64,000 nucleotides of DNA from Ascidiaceihabitans sp023955215. GTDB taxonomy: Bacteria > Pseudomonadota > Alphaproteobacteria > Rhodobacterales > Rhodobacteraceae. The DNA is taken from positions 186,001 through 250,000 of the forward strand of contig CALSPX010000013.1 in NCBI GenBank assembly GCA_943788345.1, written 5' to 3'. Shown here in pieces: positions 26,355 to 35,541 of the stretch. The notes under the pieces were generated by a model. The model saw only the letters and a program-made list of their open reading frames with translations. It was not told where the DNA came from and made no database searches. The stretch's first letter is position 1; every line of letters starts with the position of its first letter. A program made the position numbers and the translations under genes.

Positions 26355-27721
26355 GGTGTCACCTCATGTACTGATGTGGTTTGACCGTTTCGCTCATGCC
26401 AAACTCTAAGCAGCATGTTCTGAGCCGTTTGCATCCGATATTTGGCTGAAGCTCGCATATCTGACAGGGGAGTGAAGTCCTTTGTCATCTCATCCATTGC
26501 ATGGCGAATGGTATCTTCTGACCAAGTCTTTCCACGTAACACATCTTCCGCATGTTTCGCGCGCTTAGGGATTCCAGCCATGCCGCCATAGGCAAGGCGC
26601 ACTTTGGAAATCGTATCGTCGTCGAGTTCGATCCATATGCAGCCACAAACGGCTGAGATGTCTTGGTCAAAACGCTTGGACAGTTTGTAGCAATGCAAGT
26701 TGTCGACGGCCTTTGGGATTGAAACACCAGTCACAAGCTCGCCAATATCACGGTCTTGTTTGCCATACTCGATGAAATAGTCCGCGATTGGCATTTGGCG
26801 GGTTGTGCTGCCTTTGCGCAGATGAAGCGTTGCATCCAGTGCGATCAGCGCTGGGGGTCCGTCTCCGATCGGGGATCCATTTGCGATGTTACCGCCGATT
26901 GTAGCTGCATTGCGAACTTGGGTTGAGCCATATCTTTTGATCAAGGTCGCAAAGCTTGGGTGTTTTGTTTTCATGGTTTCAAGGAGTTCAGTCAGCGTTG
27001 TCATGGCTCCGACATGTATTTCATCATCTGTTTCTGAAATGCCACGAAGCTCTGGAATACGGTTCAAAAATGCCGTTTGACCAAGATCTGAAAAGTGTTT
27101 CGTCACCCAAAGGCCGACATCTGTTGCGCCCGCAATGAGCGTTGTTTCTGGGTTGGCCTCGTACCAGTTCGCGAAACCTTCCAGATCTGTGGGGACCAGA
27201 TCCTTTTCTTTGGGCTTGGCGCGCAATATTGGAGGGGTTTCCACCATGTGCGCAGGGACTGGTGCATTTTCTGCAGCTTTTGCCGCACGAATGATCGGCG
27301 CATAGCCCGTGCATCTGCAAAGGTTCCCTGCGAGTGCCACGTCGTGATCCGTGTCGCCGTTCAAATGCGCTGTGGCCATCGAAACGACAAAACCGGGTGT
27401 GCAAAAGCCACACTGACTGCCGTGATGATTAATCATCTCTGTTTGAACAGGGTGGGGTGTGCCGTCGGGTGCCGAAATTCCTTCGACTGTGCGGATCGCT
27501 TTGCCGTCCAGTTGGGGTAGGAACAAGATGCAGGCGTTTAGGGCTTTGGCACCGGTTTCATCGGTCACGATCACCGAACATGCGCCACAATCACCTTCAT
27601 TGCAGCCCTCTTTGGTGCCGTGCAAATTTTGATCTATGCGCAACCAATCAAGCAGCGTTGTTGTGGCGCTTACGTTGCTAAGCTCCACATCCTTTCCGTT
27701 TAGCCGAAAAGACACGTTCAT
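26351..27721 (-). CDS. xdhA: Xanthine dehydrogenase, FAD and 2Fe-2S subunit
   Basis: Small subunit of 456 aa. The plant-type 2Fe-2S cluster uses C40, C45, C48 and C64; the second cluster uses C104, C107, C135 and C137 (CGFC and CRC motifs). The FAD domain (about 170-340) contains LIAGATDVGLWVTKH and NAATIGGNIANGSPIGD. It passes electrons from the molybdenum site to NAD. It is the first gene of an eight-gene unit that runs to 18118 and faces dnaE across a 156-base divergent region. No purine riboswitch was recognised in that region. Confidence 0.94.
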   Translation of the reverse strand: MNVSFRLNGKDVELSNVSATTTLLDWLRIDQNLHGTKEGCNEGDCGACSVIVTDETGAKALNACILFLPQLDGKAIRTVEGISAPDGTPHPVQTEMINHHGSQCGFCTPGFVVSMATAHLNGDTDHDVALAGNLCRCTGYAPIIRAAKAAENAPVPAHMVETPPILRAKPKEKDLVPTDLEGFANWYEANPETTLIAGATDVGLWVTKHFSDLGQTAFLNRIPELRGISETDDEIHVGAMTTLTELLETMKTKHPSFATLIKRYGSTQVRNAATIGGNIANGSPIGDGPPALIALDATLHLRKGSTTRQMPIADYFIEYGKQDRDIGELVTGVSIPKAVDNLHCYKLSKRFDQDISAVCGCIWIELDDDTISKVRLAYGGMAGIPKRAKHAEDVLRGKTWSEDTIRHAMDEMTKDFTPLSDMRASAKYRMQTAQNMLLRVWHERNGQTTSVHEVTP

Positions 27722-27877
27722 ATATTGTAACCCGCCACCCTACCAAAAGCCCAAATGCTGCGCGTCGTCGATGTGGCGTAGACGTTCACGCGGGCGTGCT
27801 GGTTTTAGTTTTGCAAGTGTCTGACTTTTTGGCAAGTCCTTGTGGCAACATTTGTCAGTTCGCCGTAAGTTGCAGAC

Positions 27878-30800
27878 ATGACAAATAGCCCCCGATTCAT
27901 CCACCTGCGCACCCACTCGGAGTATTCGTTACTTGAGGGTGCATTGCGTGTTAAAAAGCTGCCTGCGCTTTGTGCAGACAATAAGATGCCAGCAATGGCA
28001 TTGACCGATAAAAACAACATGTTTGCAGCGTTGGAATATTCGGTTGGAATGTCAGGTGCAGGTATTCAGCCGATTGTGGGCTGTCAGGTTGATGTCACTT
28101 ATGTTGAAAGTCGCCCCGGCGAAAAGGCGCGTGCGCCTGCAGCTGTGGTTTTGTTGGCTCAGACAGAGACAGGTTACGAAAACCTGATGAAGTTGAATTC
28201 GTGCCTTTATATCGACAACCACGATCAATTGCCCCAAGTCACAGTGGATGAATTGGCCCAATACGGCGCTGACATAATTTGTTTGGCGGGTGGGTCGACT
28301 GGCCCTGTTGGACAGCTTTTGCAGGCGGGACAAAAACCCGCAGCTCAAGCATTGATGGATCGCCTTGCCGGTATTTTTGGTGATCGTCTTTATGTTGAGC
28401 TACAGCGCCACCCTGTTGATGGCGGTTTGCCAGAGGCAGAGCGTTTAACAGAACGTCCATTTGTTGAAATGGCGTATGCAATGGGATTGCCATTGGTTGC
28501 CACCAATGACGTCTATTTCCCAGCATCTAAGATGTACGAAGCTCATGATGCGTTGATTTGCATTGCTGATGGCGCTTATGTCGATCAACAAGAAGGGCGT
28601 CGTCGCCTAACACCTCAGCACTATTTTAAGTCTCAGGCTGAAATGGTTACCCTGTTCGCTGACCTTCCAGAAGCGGTTGAGAACACTGTTGAGATTGCTA
28701 AGCGCTGCGCCTTTCAGACATATCGCCGTGATCCGATCCTTCCTAAATTTGCGGATGACGAAATTGCAGAATTGCGTCGCCAAGCCGAAGAGGGCTTGCG
28801 CTACCGGCTGTCCATTATCCCGCATGCGGTTGAGGTTTCGGAATACGAGGCTCGCCTTGATTTTGAACTAAAGATCATTGAGGGGATGGGTTTCCCCGGT
28901 TACTTTTTGATCGTTGCAGATTTCATCAAATGGGCCAAAGACGAAGGCATCCCAGTTGGGCCGGGTCGTGGTTCTGGTGCGGGGTCGTTGGTTGCTTATG
29001 CGTTGTTGATTACTGACCTTGATCCACTGCGCTATCAATTGCTATTTGAGCGGTTCTTGAACCCTGAACGTGTGTCCATGCCTGACTTCGATATCGATTT
29101 TTGCATGGACCGTCGCGAGGAAGTTATTCGCTACGTTCAGGGAAAGTACGGCCGTGATAAGGTTGGGCAAATCATCACTTTCGGTGGGCTTCTATCTAAG
29201 GCTGCCGTGCGTGATATTGGCCGTGTTTTGCAGATGCCTTATGGGCAAGTCGATCGTCTATCTAAACTGATCCCTGTGGAAGGGGTTAAACCCGTTTCGA
29301 TCGAAAAGGCGATGGCAGACGAACCGCGCTTACGTGAAGAGGCAAAGAACGAAGAAGTCGTGGCACGCTTGCTTGATTATGGTCAACAAGTTGAAGGCCT
29401 GCTTCGCAACGCTTCAACCCACGCTGCGGGCGTTGTTATCGGGGACCGTCCACTAGACCAATTGGTTCCACTTTACCAAGATCCGCGCTCGGATATGCCT
29501 GCAACGCAGTTCAATATGAAATGGGTTGAACAAGCAGGATTGGTCAAGTTCGACTTTTTGGGCCTGAAGACACTGACAGTTATTCAGAATGCTGTTGATC
29601 AAATCAAAGCGTCTGGTCGCCATTTACACATCGCTGCGGATGGCTCTGAATTGTTTGAACCGCCTCAGGGTTTGATCGACGATATTGCGACGATCCCTTT
29701 GGATGATGAAGCGTCCTATAAATTATACGCTAGCGCGAAGACAGTGGCAGTGTTTCAGGTGGAATCCAGCGGCATGATGGATGCTCTGAAACGGATGAAG
29801 CCGACGTGTATCGAAGACATCGTCGCCTTGGTAGCGCTTTATCGTCCGGGTCCGATGGAGAATATTCCGACCTATTGTGAAGTGAAGAATGGGCAGAAGG
29901 AGCTAGAATCTGTACATCCACTGATCGACCATATCCTGGAAGAAACCCAAGGGATCATCGTTTACCAAGAACAGGTTATGCAAATTGCGCAGGTCATGGC
30001 GGGTTACTCGCTTGGTGGTGCTGACCTTTTGCGCCGTGCGATGGGTAAAAAGATCGCCGAAGAGATGGCGAAAGAACGGCCCAAGTTTGAAAAAGGGGCA
30101 CAAGAAAACGGCGTTGAGAAAAAGAAAGCCTCTGAGGTTTTTGACCTTCTTGAGAAGTTTGCGAACTACGGCTTTAACAAATCTCACGCCGCTGCCTATG
30201 CCGTTGTCAGTTACCAAACGGCTTGGCTGAAGGCGAACCACCCAGTTGAGTTTATGGCCGGTGTGATGAATTGCGATATCCACCTCACCGACAAATTGGG
30301 TGTGTATTTCGAAGAGGTGCGTAAGCGTCTTGATTTGCCTTGGGTTCCGCCGTGCGTAAATCGTTCCGACGCTACGTTCAAAGTTGTTGAAGGTGCCTTG
30401 GTCTATGCGCTGGGCGCGTTGAAAAACGTTGGCGTTGAGGCCATGAAGCTTATCACCGAAGGGCGCATGGTTGATGGCGTCGAACGCCCATTTTCAACCT
30501 TGTTTGATCTGGCGCGACGCGTGGACATGAAGCGGGTTGGTAAACGTCCACTTGAGATGCTTGCGCGTTCTGGTGCGTTTGACCAACTCGATCCAAACCG
30601 TCGGCGTGTTTTTGATGCGTTGGATGGTTTGGTTGGATATTCGGCCGCGATCCACGAACAAAAAAGTAGTAATCAGGTTTCTTTGTTTGGGGAGGCCGGT
30701 GATGATCTACCTGAGCCTCGGATTGTGCCAATGGATGATTGGTTGCCGGCTGAACGTCTAAGCGAAGAGTTTAAAGCCGTTGGATTTTACCTGTCTGGTC

Positions 30801-31390
30801 ATCCACTTGATGACTACATGGCCGCGCTGAAACGCAAAGACATTAAAACGTTAGATCAGGTTCATGAACGTGCCGAACGCGGCGCGCATGTTGCCAAACT
30901 GGCTGGCGTTGTTGCGGGTGTGCAAATCCGTAAATCTGCACGTGGCAATCGGTTTGCATTTGCCCAATTGTCGGACACGACGGGCGGGTATGAGATCACT
31001 ATTTTCTCTGACACGCTGGAAAAAGCGCAAGATCATTTGGTAACAGGTGCCAAGGTCATTGTAACGGTTGAGGCGACACTCGAAAGCGATCAGCTAAAAT
31101 TACTGGGCCGCTCGATTGCGCCAATTGATACAGTCGTTGCTGATGTTGGTGGGATGGGTCTCAAAATCTTTGTTGATGATATCGACGCCGTTTCGGCAGT
31201 CGCTTCTGTCCTTGAGGGTGCTGTGAAAGCAGCCCAGAATGTGGGGCGTGGACCGGTTCAATTTTGCTTGATGGACTCAAGTTTGCCAGGTGAAGTCGAG
31301 ATTGATTTGGGGCAAGATTTTCCAGTCACGCCGCAGATAAAAGGGGCTATTAAGTCACTGATGGGCGTTATGGAAGTCGAGGACCTATAA
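27878..31390 (+). CDS. dnaE: DNA polymerase III alpha subunit
   Basis: Replicative polymerase of 1170 aa, the normal DnaE1 length. The N-terminal PHP domain begins FIHLRTHSEYSLLEGALRV. The polymerase core has GRGSGAGSLVAYAL (about 364-377) and the palm motif PDFDIDFCMDRR (about 402-413) with the catalytic aspartates, then RNASTHAAGVVIGD and FNKSHAAAYAVVSYQTAWLK. An OB-fold domain follows at about 1000-1070 (VAKLAGVVAGVQIRKSARG). No strong ribosome binding site stands before the ATG. It is monocistronic, divergent from xdhA. Confidence 0.97.
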   Translation: MTNSPRFIHLRTHSEYSLLEGALRVKKLPALCADNKMPAMALTDKNNMFAALEYSVGMSGAGIQPIVGCQVDVTYVESRPGEKARAPAAVVLLAQTETGYENLMKLNSCLYIDNHDQLPQVTVDELAQYGADIICLAGGSTGPVGQLLQAGQKPAAQALMDRLAGIFGDRLYVELQRHPVDGGLPEAERLTERPFVEMAYAMGLPLVATNDVYFPASKMYEAHDALICIADGAYVDQQEGRRRLTPQHYFKSQAEMVTLFADLPEAVENTVEIAKRCAFQTYRRDPILPKFADDEIAELRRQAEEGLRYRLSIIPHAVEVSEYEARLDFELKIIEGMGFPGYFLIVADFIKWAKDEGIPVGPGRGSGAGSLVAYALLITDLDPLRYQLLFERFLNPERVSMPDFDIDFCMDRREEVIRYVQGKYGRDKVGQIITFGGLLSKAAVRDIGRVLQMPYGQVDRLSKLIPVEGVKPVSIEKAMADEPRLREEAKNEEVVARLLDYGQQVEGLLRNASTHAAGVVIGDRPLDQLVPLYQDPRSDMPATQFNMKWVEQAGLVKFDFLGLKTLTVIQNAVDQIKASGRHLHIAADGSELFEPPQGLIDDIATIPLDDEASYKLYASAKTVAVFQVESSGMMDALKRMKPTCIEDIVALVALYRPGPMENIPTYCEVKNGQKELESVHPLIDHILEETQGIIVYQEQVMQIAQVMAGYSLGGADLLRRAMGKKIAEEMAKERPKFEKGAQENGVEKKKASEVFDLLEKFANYGFNKSHAAAYAVVSYQTAWLKANHPVEFMAGVMNCDIHLTDKLGVYFEEVRKRLDLPWVPPCVNRSDATFKVVEGALVYALGALKNVGVEAMKLITEGRMVDGVERPFSTLFDLARRVDMKRVGKRPLEMLARSGAFDQLDPNRRRVFDALDGLVGYSAAIHEQKSSNQVSLFGEAGDDLPEPRIVPMDDWLPAERLSEEFKAVGFYLSGHPLDDYMAALKRKDIKTLDQVHERAERGAHVAKLAGVVAGVQIRKSARGNRFAFAQLSDTTGGYEITIFSDTLEKAQDHLVTGAKVIVTVEATLESDQLKLLGRSIAPIDTVVADVGGMGLKIFVDDIDAVSAVASVLEGAVKAAQNVGRGPVQFCLMDSSLPGEVEIDLGQDFPVTPQIKGAIKSLMGVMEVEDL

Positions 31391-31492
31391 GCCGCAATTA
31401 GCTCATATGTTGCGAAACCAACCATGGCCACGGTGGACAGCCCTTGCTTTGGTGCGTTAGTAAACCGTTAACCCTGATGGTGAGGCTTTAGC

Positions 31493-32590
31493 GTGCGTAA
31501 TTCTGTTATCTTGTTCTCGATGCTTTCTTTGGCGGCCTGTGGTGACCCACTGGCTGATTTTGAACGGATTGAAAATATTGAGTTGGCCGAGGATACGCCT
31601 GAAGTTAGTGTTTTGCCTGATCCCGAAGATGTAACTCCAAGAATTGGAGTGCTCTCACGCCTATTGCAGCGTGAGGGTGGTACAGATAACGCAGATAGAA
31701 CTATTGAGGAAATCGACCCGATCGAAGCTGCAATTGCTACAGTGGTTGAAGAGGAAAAACCGTCTGGTGTTCGGGGATGGTTGCGCCGTGCTGCGGCAGC
31801 AAACGCACCCACCGAAATTACGCAAGCCGAGTCCGAAATAGCCGCTTCAGAACAAGATGCATCTTCAGTTGATCCAACAGACGTTGCTATAGCGGATTTA
31901 GTCGAACCTGAAAAACGCCGTGGGCTCTTGGGGTTGCTCAAAGTTTCCAAGGATGACGATGCAGACGAGCTGACAAGAACGGCCTCTTTGCAAGAAATCC
32001 TTCCCGAGGAAGCCGAGGAAACAACTTTGGCGGAACCTGCAAAAAAGCGTGGATTGTTTGGGGGTGGCTCACGTGAGGTCGTCCGCAAAGGGCCAGACGC
32101 AAAGGATGTAACCTTTGGAACGATTTTGCCCTATGGGGAAGTGGCCCGTGTATGTGATGCAAAGGGTCAAAGTTCTCTAGGTCGGCGTTTAGACAAGGCC
32201 CCATCATCGGGCCGTGGTTATGCGTTGTTTGATAGTGCACCAGATTCAACAGGTCCGCGGACGTTTTACGTAACGGGTTTTAAAGATAAGTGCCCACGCC
32301 AATTTACTGCAGCGCTTGCTTTGTTCGGGTCACCCGAGGTGCATGAGCAATTGCGCTATGGTCGCCCCAGCAAGTTATATCCGTATTCGACGACTGACAA
32401 AGCATATGAGAAAGTTAAGTCGTCCGTTTGTAAGGTTGGCAAAAGCAAACCATGCGGTGCAAAGTTGAAAACGCTTGAGCGTAATACGGTGTTTGTCAGT
32501 ACCTATGAAAAGTTCTCAGACAACGCACGTTGGGCCGACATTCTATTGCACGATGGTGTTGTCGCCGCTGCAGCAATTAAAACACCTTAA
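31493..32590 (+). CDS. Putative lipoprotein with four internal repeats, function unknown
   Basis: I do not recognise a characterised family for this 365-aa protein. A lipoprotein signal is clear: SMLSLAACGDP with lipobox LAAC and Cys16. Residues 43-196 hold degenerate repeats built on an acidic stretch followed by a basic amphipathic patch: DPEDVTPRIGVLSRLLQR (43-60), VVEEEKPSGVRGWLRRA (84-100), LVEPEKRRGLLGLLKV (136-151), LAEPAKKRGLFGGG (179-192). The C-terminal part (about 205-365) has four cysteines, possibly disulfide bonded, and is the conserved-looking domain. The start is GTG at 31493. It follows dnaE after 102 bases; membership of the same transcript is uncertain. Confidence 0.7.
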   Translation: MRNSVILFSMLSLAACGDPLADFERIENIELAEDTPEVSVLPDPEDVTPRIGVLSRLLQREGGTDNADRTIEEIDPIEAAIATVVEEEKPSGVRGWLRRAAAANAPTEITQAESEIAASEQDASSVDPTDVAIADLVEPEKRRGLLGLLKVSKDDDADELTRTASLQEILPEEAEETTLAEPAKKRGLFGGGSREVVRKGPDAKDVTFGTILPYGEVARVCDAKGQSSLGRRLDKAPSSGRGYALFDSAPDSTGPRTFYVTGFKDKCPRQFTAALALFGSPEVHEQLRYGRPSKLYPYSTTDKAYEKVKSSVCKVGKSKPCGAKLKTLERNTVFVSTYEKFSDNARWADILLHDGVVAAAAIKTP

Positions 32591-32605
32591 GGGTCTATTA
32601 CTGAG

Positions 32606-32800
32606 TTAGTAATGTGGTGGGCGCTCGTCGCCAATGACAATGCCGCCACCTTGGCTGTTTTCACGCTCACCTTCGCGCTGCATGAGCATAAACACACGAC
32701 GGGTTAGGTCAGCAATTTCGCCTTCTTGCTTGGCCACAATGTCGGATAGATCTTCGACGGTGCGCGTCAGGTGTGCAATGTCTTCTTCTAGTTTTTCCAT
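32606..32800 (-). CDS. slyX: SlyX family protein
   Basis: Small coiled-coil protein of 64 aa. Residues 1-45 form a heptad-rich helix (LEEDIAHLTRTVEDLSDIV onward) and the C-terminus ends RPPHY, the family's characteristic tail. AAGGGA precedes the ATG. SlyX function is unknown despite wide distribution. It is convergent with the lipoprotein at 31493, with 15 bases between stops, and divergent from hisS. Confidence 0.85.
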   Translation of the reverse strand: MEKLEEDIAHLTRTVEDLSDIVAKQEGEIADLTRRVFMLMQREGERENSQGGGIVIGDERPPHY

Positions 32801-32913
32801 GTCACATCCCTTTGGCCGCGTTTCTTTGTGTGAACTAACCTATTTCGTGTGATGTTCACAATGGGTACCTACCACCTGAAGACGTAGAAACCTTGCCCCT
32901 TTTGCCCCCATCG

Positions 32914-32953
32914 GGTAAGGCCTGCCCGAGCCTTATTCAACGGGCTTCGCCCT
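32914..32953 (+). promoter_or_regulatory. Hairpins in the hisS leader
   Basis: TAAGGC (32916-32921) and GCCTTA (32930-32935) are a perfect inverted pair that would exclude the alternative pairing of CGGG (32912-32915) with CCCG (32925-32928). A third hairpin, GGGC-TTC-GCCC (32942-32952), lies just before the hisS ribosome binding site AAAGGAA. Mutually exclusive stems ahead of a synthetase gene could be regulatory, but the pairs are short. Confidence 0.3.
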
Positions 32954-32966
32954 AAAGGAACAGACA

Positions 32967-34472
32967 ATGGCCAAGCCAAAAAAACCACAACGCCCAAAGG
33001 CCGAAGCGCCTAAAGGTTTCCGCGACTATTTCGGTAACGAAGTCACCCAACGTGGCGAGATGCTAAAAGCGATTGCGGATGTGTATCATCGATATGGTTT
33101 TGATGCTTTGGAAACCAGCGCTGTTGAGACGGTCGAAGCACTTGGAAAGTTCTTGCCAGACGTCGATCGCCCAAATGAGGGTGTATTCGCATGGCAGGAA
33201 GACAACGAGGGTGACAAACCAGGTGACTGGTTGGCGCTTCGTTATGATATGACAGCGCCTTTGGCACGTGTTTATGCAGAGCATCGCAATGAGCTACCAA
33301 ACCCTTATCGCCGCTACGCGATGGGACCTGTTTGGCGCAATGAAAAACCGGGCCCGGGCCGTTTCCGCCAGTTTTATCAATGCGACGCGGACACTGTTGG
33401 ATCTGCGTCCATGGCGGCGGATGCCGAAATTTGTGCGATGTTGTCAGACACATTGGAAAGTGTTGGAATCCCGCGTGGTGACTATGTCGTCCGCGTGAAC
33501 AATCGCAAAGTTTTGAACGGCGTTATGGAAGTCGCGGGCGTCCTCGATCCTAGTGATCCAGACAAGTTCGCATCCAAGCGTGGCATCGTTCTGCGCGCTA
33601 TTGATAAGTTGGATCGGCTTGGTTTGGACGGCGTGCGTGCATTGCTTGGCAAGGGCCGTAAAGATGACAGTGGTGATTATACTGATGGTGCTGGCCTCAC
33701 GGATGAGCAGGCCGATATCGTCATGGGGTTCATGCAGGCCAAACGTGACACTGGTGCGGAAACGCTCGCACGGCTGAGCGAATTGGTTCAAGGTTCCGAA
33801 ACTGGCGTTGCTGGCGTGAACGAATTGAAAACAATTGAAGACCTTCTGTCTGCTGGCGGATATGGCCCCGACCGTATCGAGATTGATCCATCAGTTGTGC
33901 GCGGCCTTGGCTATTACACGGGCCCGGTCTACGAAGCAGAACTGACATTCGAAATCTTGGACGAGAAGGGACGTAAGCGCAATTTTGGCTCAGTCGCTGG
34001 AGGTGGTCGTTACGATGACCTTGTAAAGCGCTTTACTGGCCAAGAAGTTCCAGCGACCGGTGTGTCCATCGGCGTCGATCGTCTCCTTGCTGCACTTCAG
34101 GCCAAAGGGCGCATGGAAGCTGAAACTGTTGGCCCAGTTGTTGTGACCGTCATGGATCGTGACCGCATGGCGGATTATCAAGCGATGGTAACTGAATTGC
34201 GTCAGGCGGGAATTCGGGCCGAAGTGTACCTTGGCAATCCAAAGAATTTTGGCAACCAGTTAAAGTATGCAGATAAGCGATCGTCACCAATTGCAGTGAT
34301 CGAAGGCGGGGATGAAAAAGAACGAGGCGTGATCCAGATCAAAGATCTTGTTCTTGGCGCAAAGATTGCTGAGACAGCCAGTCTTGAAGAATGGAAAGGC
34401 TTGCCCAGTCAATATGAAGTGCCACGCGATCAGTTGGTCGCCAAAGTTCAAGAGATTTTGAACAATGACTGA
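32967..34472 (+). CDS. hisS: Histidyl-tRNA synthetase
   Basis: Class II aminoacyl-tRNA synthetase of 501 aa, the longer form usual in alphaproteobacteria. Motif 1 region APKGFRDYFGNE is at about 14-25; LRYDMTAPLARVYAEH and RYAMGPVWRNEKPGPGRFR (motif 2) lie at about 91-132; the histidine-specific GLGYYTGPVYEAEL at about 313-326; motif 3 GGGRYDDLVKRF. A C-terminal anticodon-binding domain follows. AAAGGAA precedes the ATG. The gene overlaps hisZ by eight bases. Confidence 0.97.
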   Translation: MAKPKKPQRPKAEAPKGFRDYFGNEVTQRGEMLKAIADVYHRYGFDALETSAVETVEALGKFLPDVDRPNEGVFAWQEDNEGDKPGDWLALRYDMTAPLARVYAEHRNELPNPYRRYAMGPVWRNEKPGPGRFRQFYQCDADTVGSASMAADAEICAMLSDTLESVGIPRGDYVVRVNNRKVLNGVMEVAGVLDPSDPDKFASKRGIVLRAIDKLDRLGLDGVRALLGKGRKDDSGDYTDGAGLTDEQADIVMGFMQAKRDTGAETLARLSELVQGSETGVAGVNELKTIEDLLSAGGYGPDRIEIDPSVVRGLGYYTGPVYEAELTFEILDEKGRKRNFGSVAGGGRYDDLVKRFTGQEVPATGVSIGVDRLLAALQAKGRMEAETVGPVVVTVMDRDRMADYQAMVTELRQAGIRAEVYLGNPKNFGNQLKYADKRSSPIAVIEGGDEKERGVIQIKDLVLGAKIAETASLEEWKGLPSQYEVPRDQLVAKVQEILNND

Positions 34473-35541
34473 AGCACGTAATCGCGCACTAGCGTTGCGC
34501 GCAAATTTTGAGGCCGCTGGCGCTGTCGTTGTGGAACCCCCAGTTCTCCAGCCAGCTGAAACGTTACTAGACCTTTACGGCGAAGATATCCGTGCACGCG
34601 CCTACATCACCAGCGATGCATTGCGGGGCGAACAGATGTTGCGCCCTGACTTCACCGTTCCAGTCGTACAAATGCATATGGCTGATGGGGCAGAGCCAGC
34701 GCGCTATACTTACGCTGGTGAAGTATTTCGTCGCCAAGAAGATGATCTTGAGCGGGCAAGCGAGTTCCTTCAGGTTGGCTATGAGGTCTTTGATCGAAGC
34801 AACCCCGCTGCCACAGATGCAGAGGTTTTTGCACTTGTTTCGGCAGCAGTTTCACATTTGGATGTACGTGCTTCAACGGGTGACATTGGAATTCTGATGG
34901 CCGCGGTGCGTGGGCTGAAAACCAGTGAGCGCCGCAAAGCGGCATTAATTCGCCATGTATGGCGGCCACGCAGGTTTCGGGCATTGTTGGATCGCTTCTC
35001 TGGTCGCTCAACGGTACCTGAAAGCCGGCTTGCCCTATTGGCCGATACCGATCCGTTCCAAAATATTGGGGCTATTGTGGGCAAGCGTACGCGATCTGAG
35101 ATCAGCGCACGGGTTGCTGCTTTGCATGAGGATGCAACGACTGATCCGATCAGCTCTACCGAAATGGACGTCATTGATGCCTTGCTGAATGTGCGCGAGA
35201 CGGTTCCTTTCGCGCTTGAGCAATTGCGCGACTTAGCTGTTGATATGCCTGCGATCAGTCATGCAGTTGAAGGATTGCATGCCCGCAGCGATGCGCTGAG
35301 TGGGCGTGGTGTCGATGTTGATAACTTGGCGTTCGAGGCAAGCTATGGGCGTACATCGATGGAATACTACGACGGATTTGTTTTTGGGTTTTACATCAAT
35401 GGGCGTGCCGATCTACCAGCTTTGGCGAGTGGGGGGCGTTATGATGCCTTGACCAAACGATTGGGGAGTGGCGCTGAAATTCCTGCTGTGGGTGCCGTTC
35501 TGCGTCCCGGATTGATGGTCGAATTGGAGGGCGCACAATGA
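34465..35541 (+). CDS. hisZ: ATP phosphoribosyltransferase regulatory subunit HisZ
   Basis: HisRS-like regulatory subunit of 358 aa that pairs with short-form HisG and confers histidine feedback. It resembles the synthetase catalytic core (LRPDFTVPVVQMH, YTYAGEVFRRQEDDLERASEFLQ, ASGGRYDALTKRLG) but lacks the anticodon-binding domain and the histidine-specific motif. It overlaps hisS by eight bases and hisG by four, so hisS, hisZ and hisG form a tight operon. Confidence 0.93.
   Translation: MTEARNRALALRANFEAAGAVVVEPPVLQPAETLLDLYGEDIRARAYITSDALRGEQMLRPDFTVPVVQMHMADGAEPARYTYAGEVFRRQEDDLERASEFLQVGYEVFDRSNPAATDAEVFALVSAAVSHLDVRASTGDIGILMAAVRGLKTSERRKAALIRHVWRPRRFRALLDRFSGRSTVPESRLALLADTDPFQNIGAIVGKRTRSEISARVAALHEDATTDPISSTEMDVIDALLNVRETVPFALEQLRDLAVDMPAISHAVEGLHARSDALSGRGVDVDNLAFEASYGRTSMEYYDGFVFGFYINGRADLPALASGGRYDALTKRLGSGAEIPAVGAVLRPGLMVELEGAQ

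Noticed and set aside
27722..27877. Purine riboswitch upstream of xdhA
   Set aside because: No conserved loop-loop core (TATA...CCGAC-like pattern) was found in the 156-base region.
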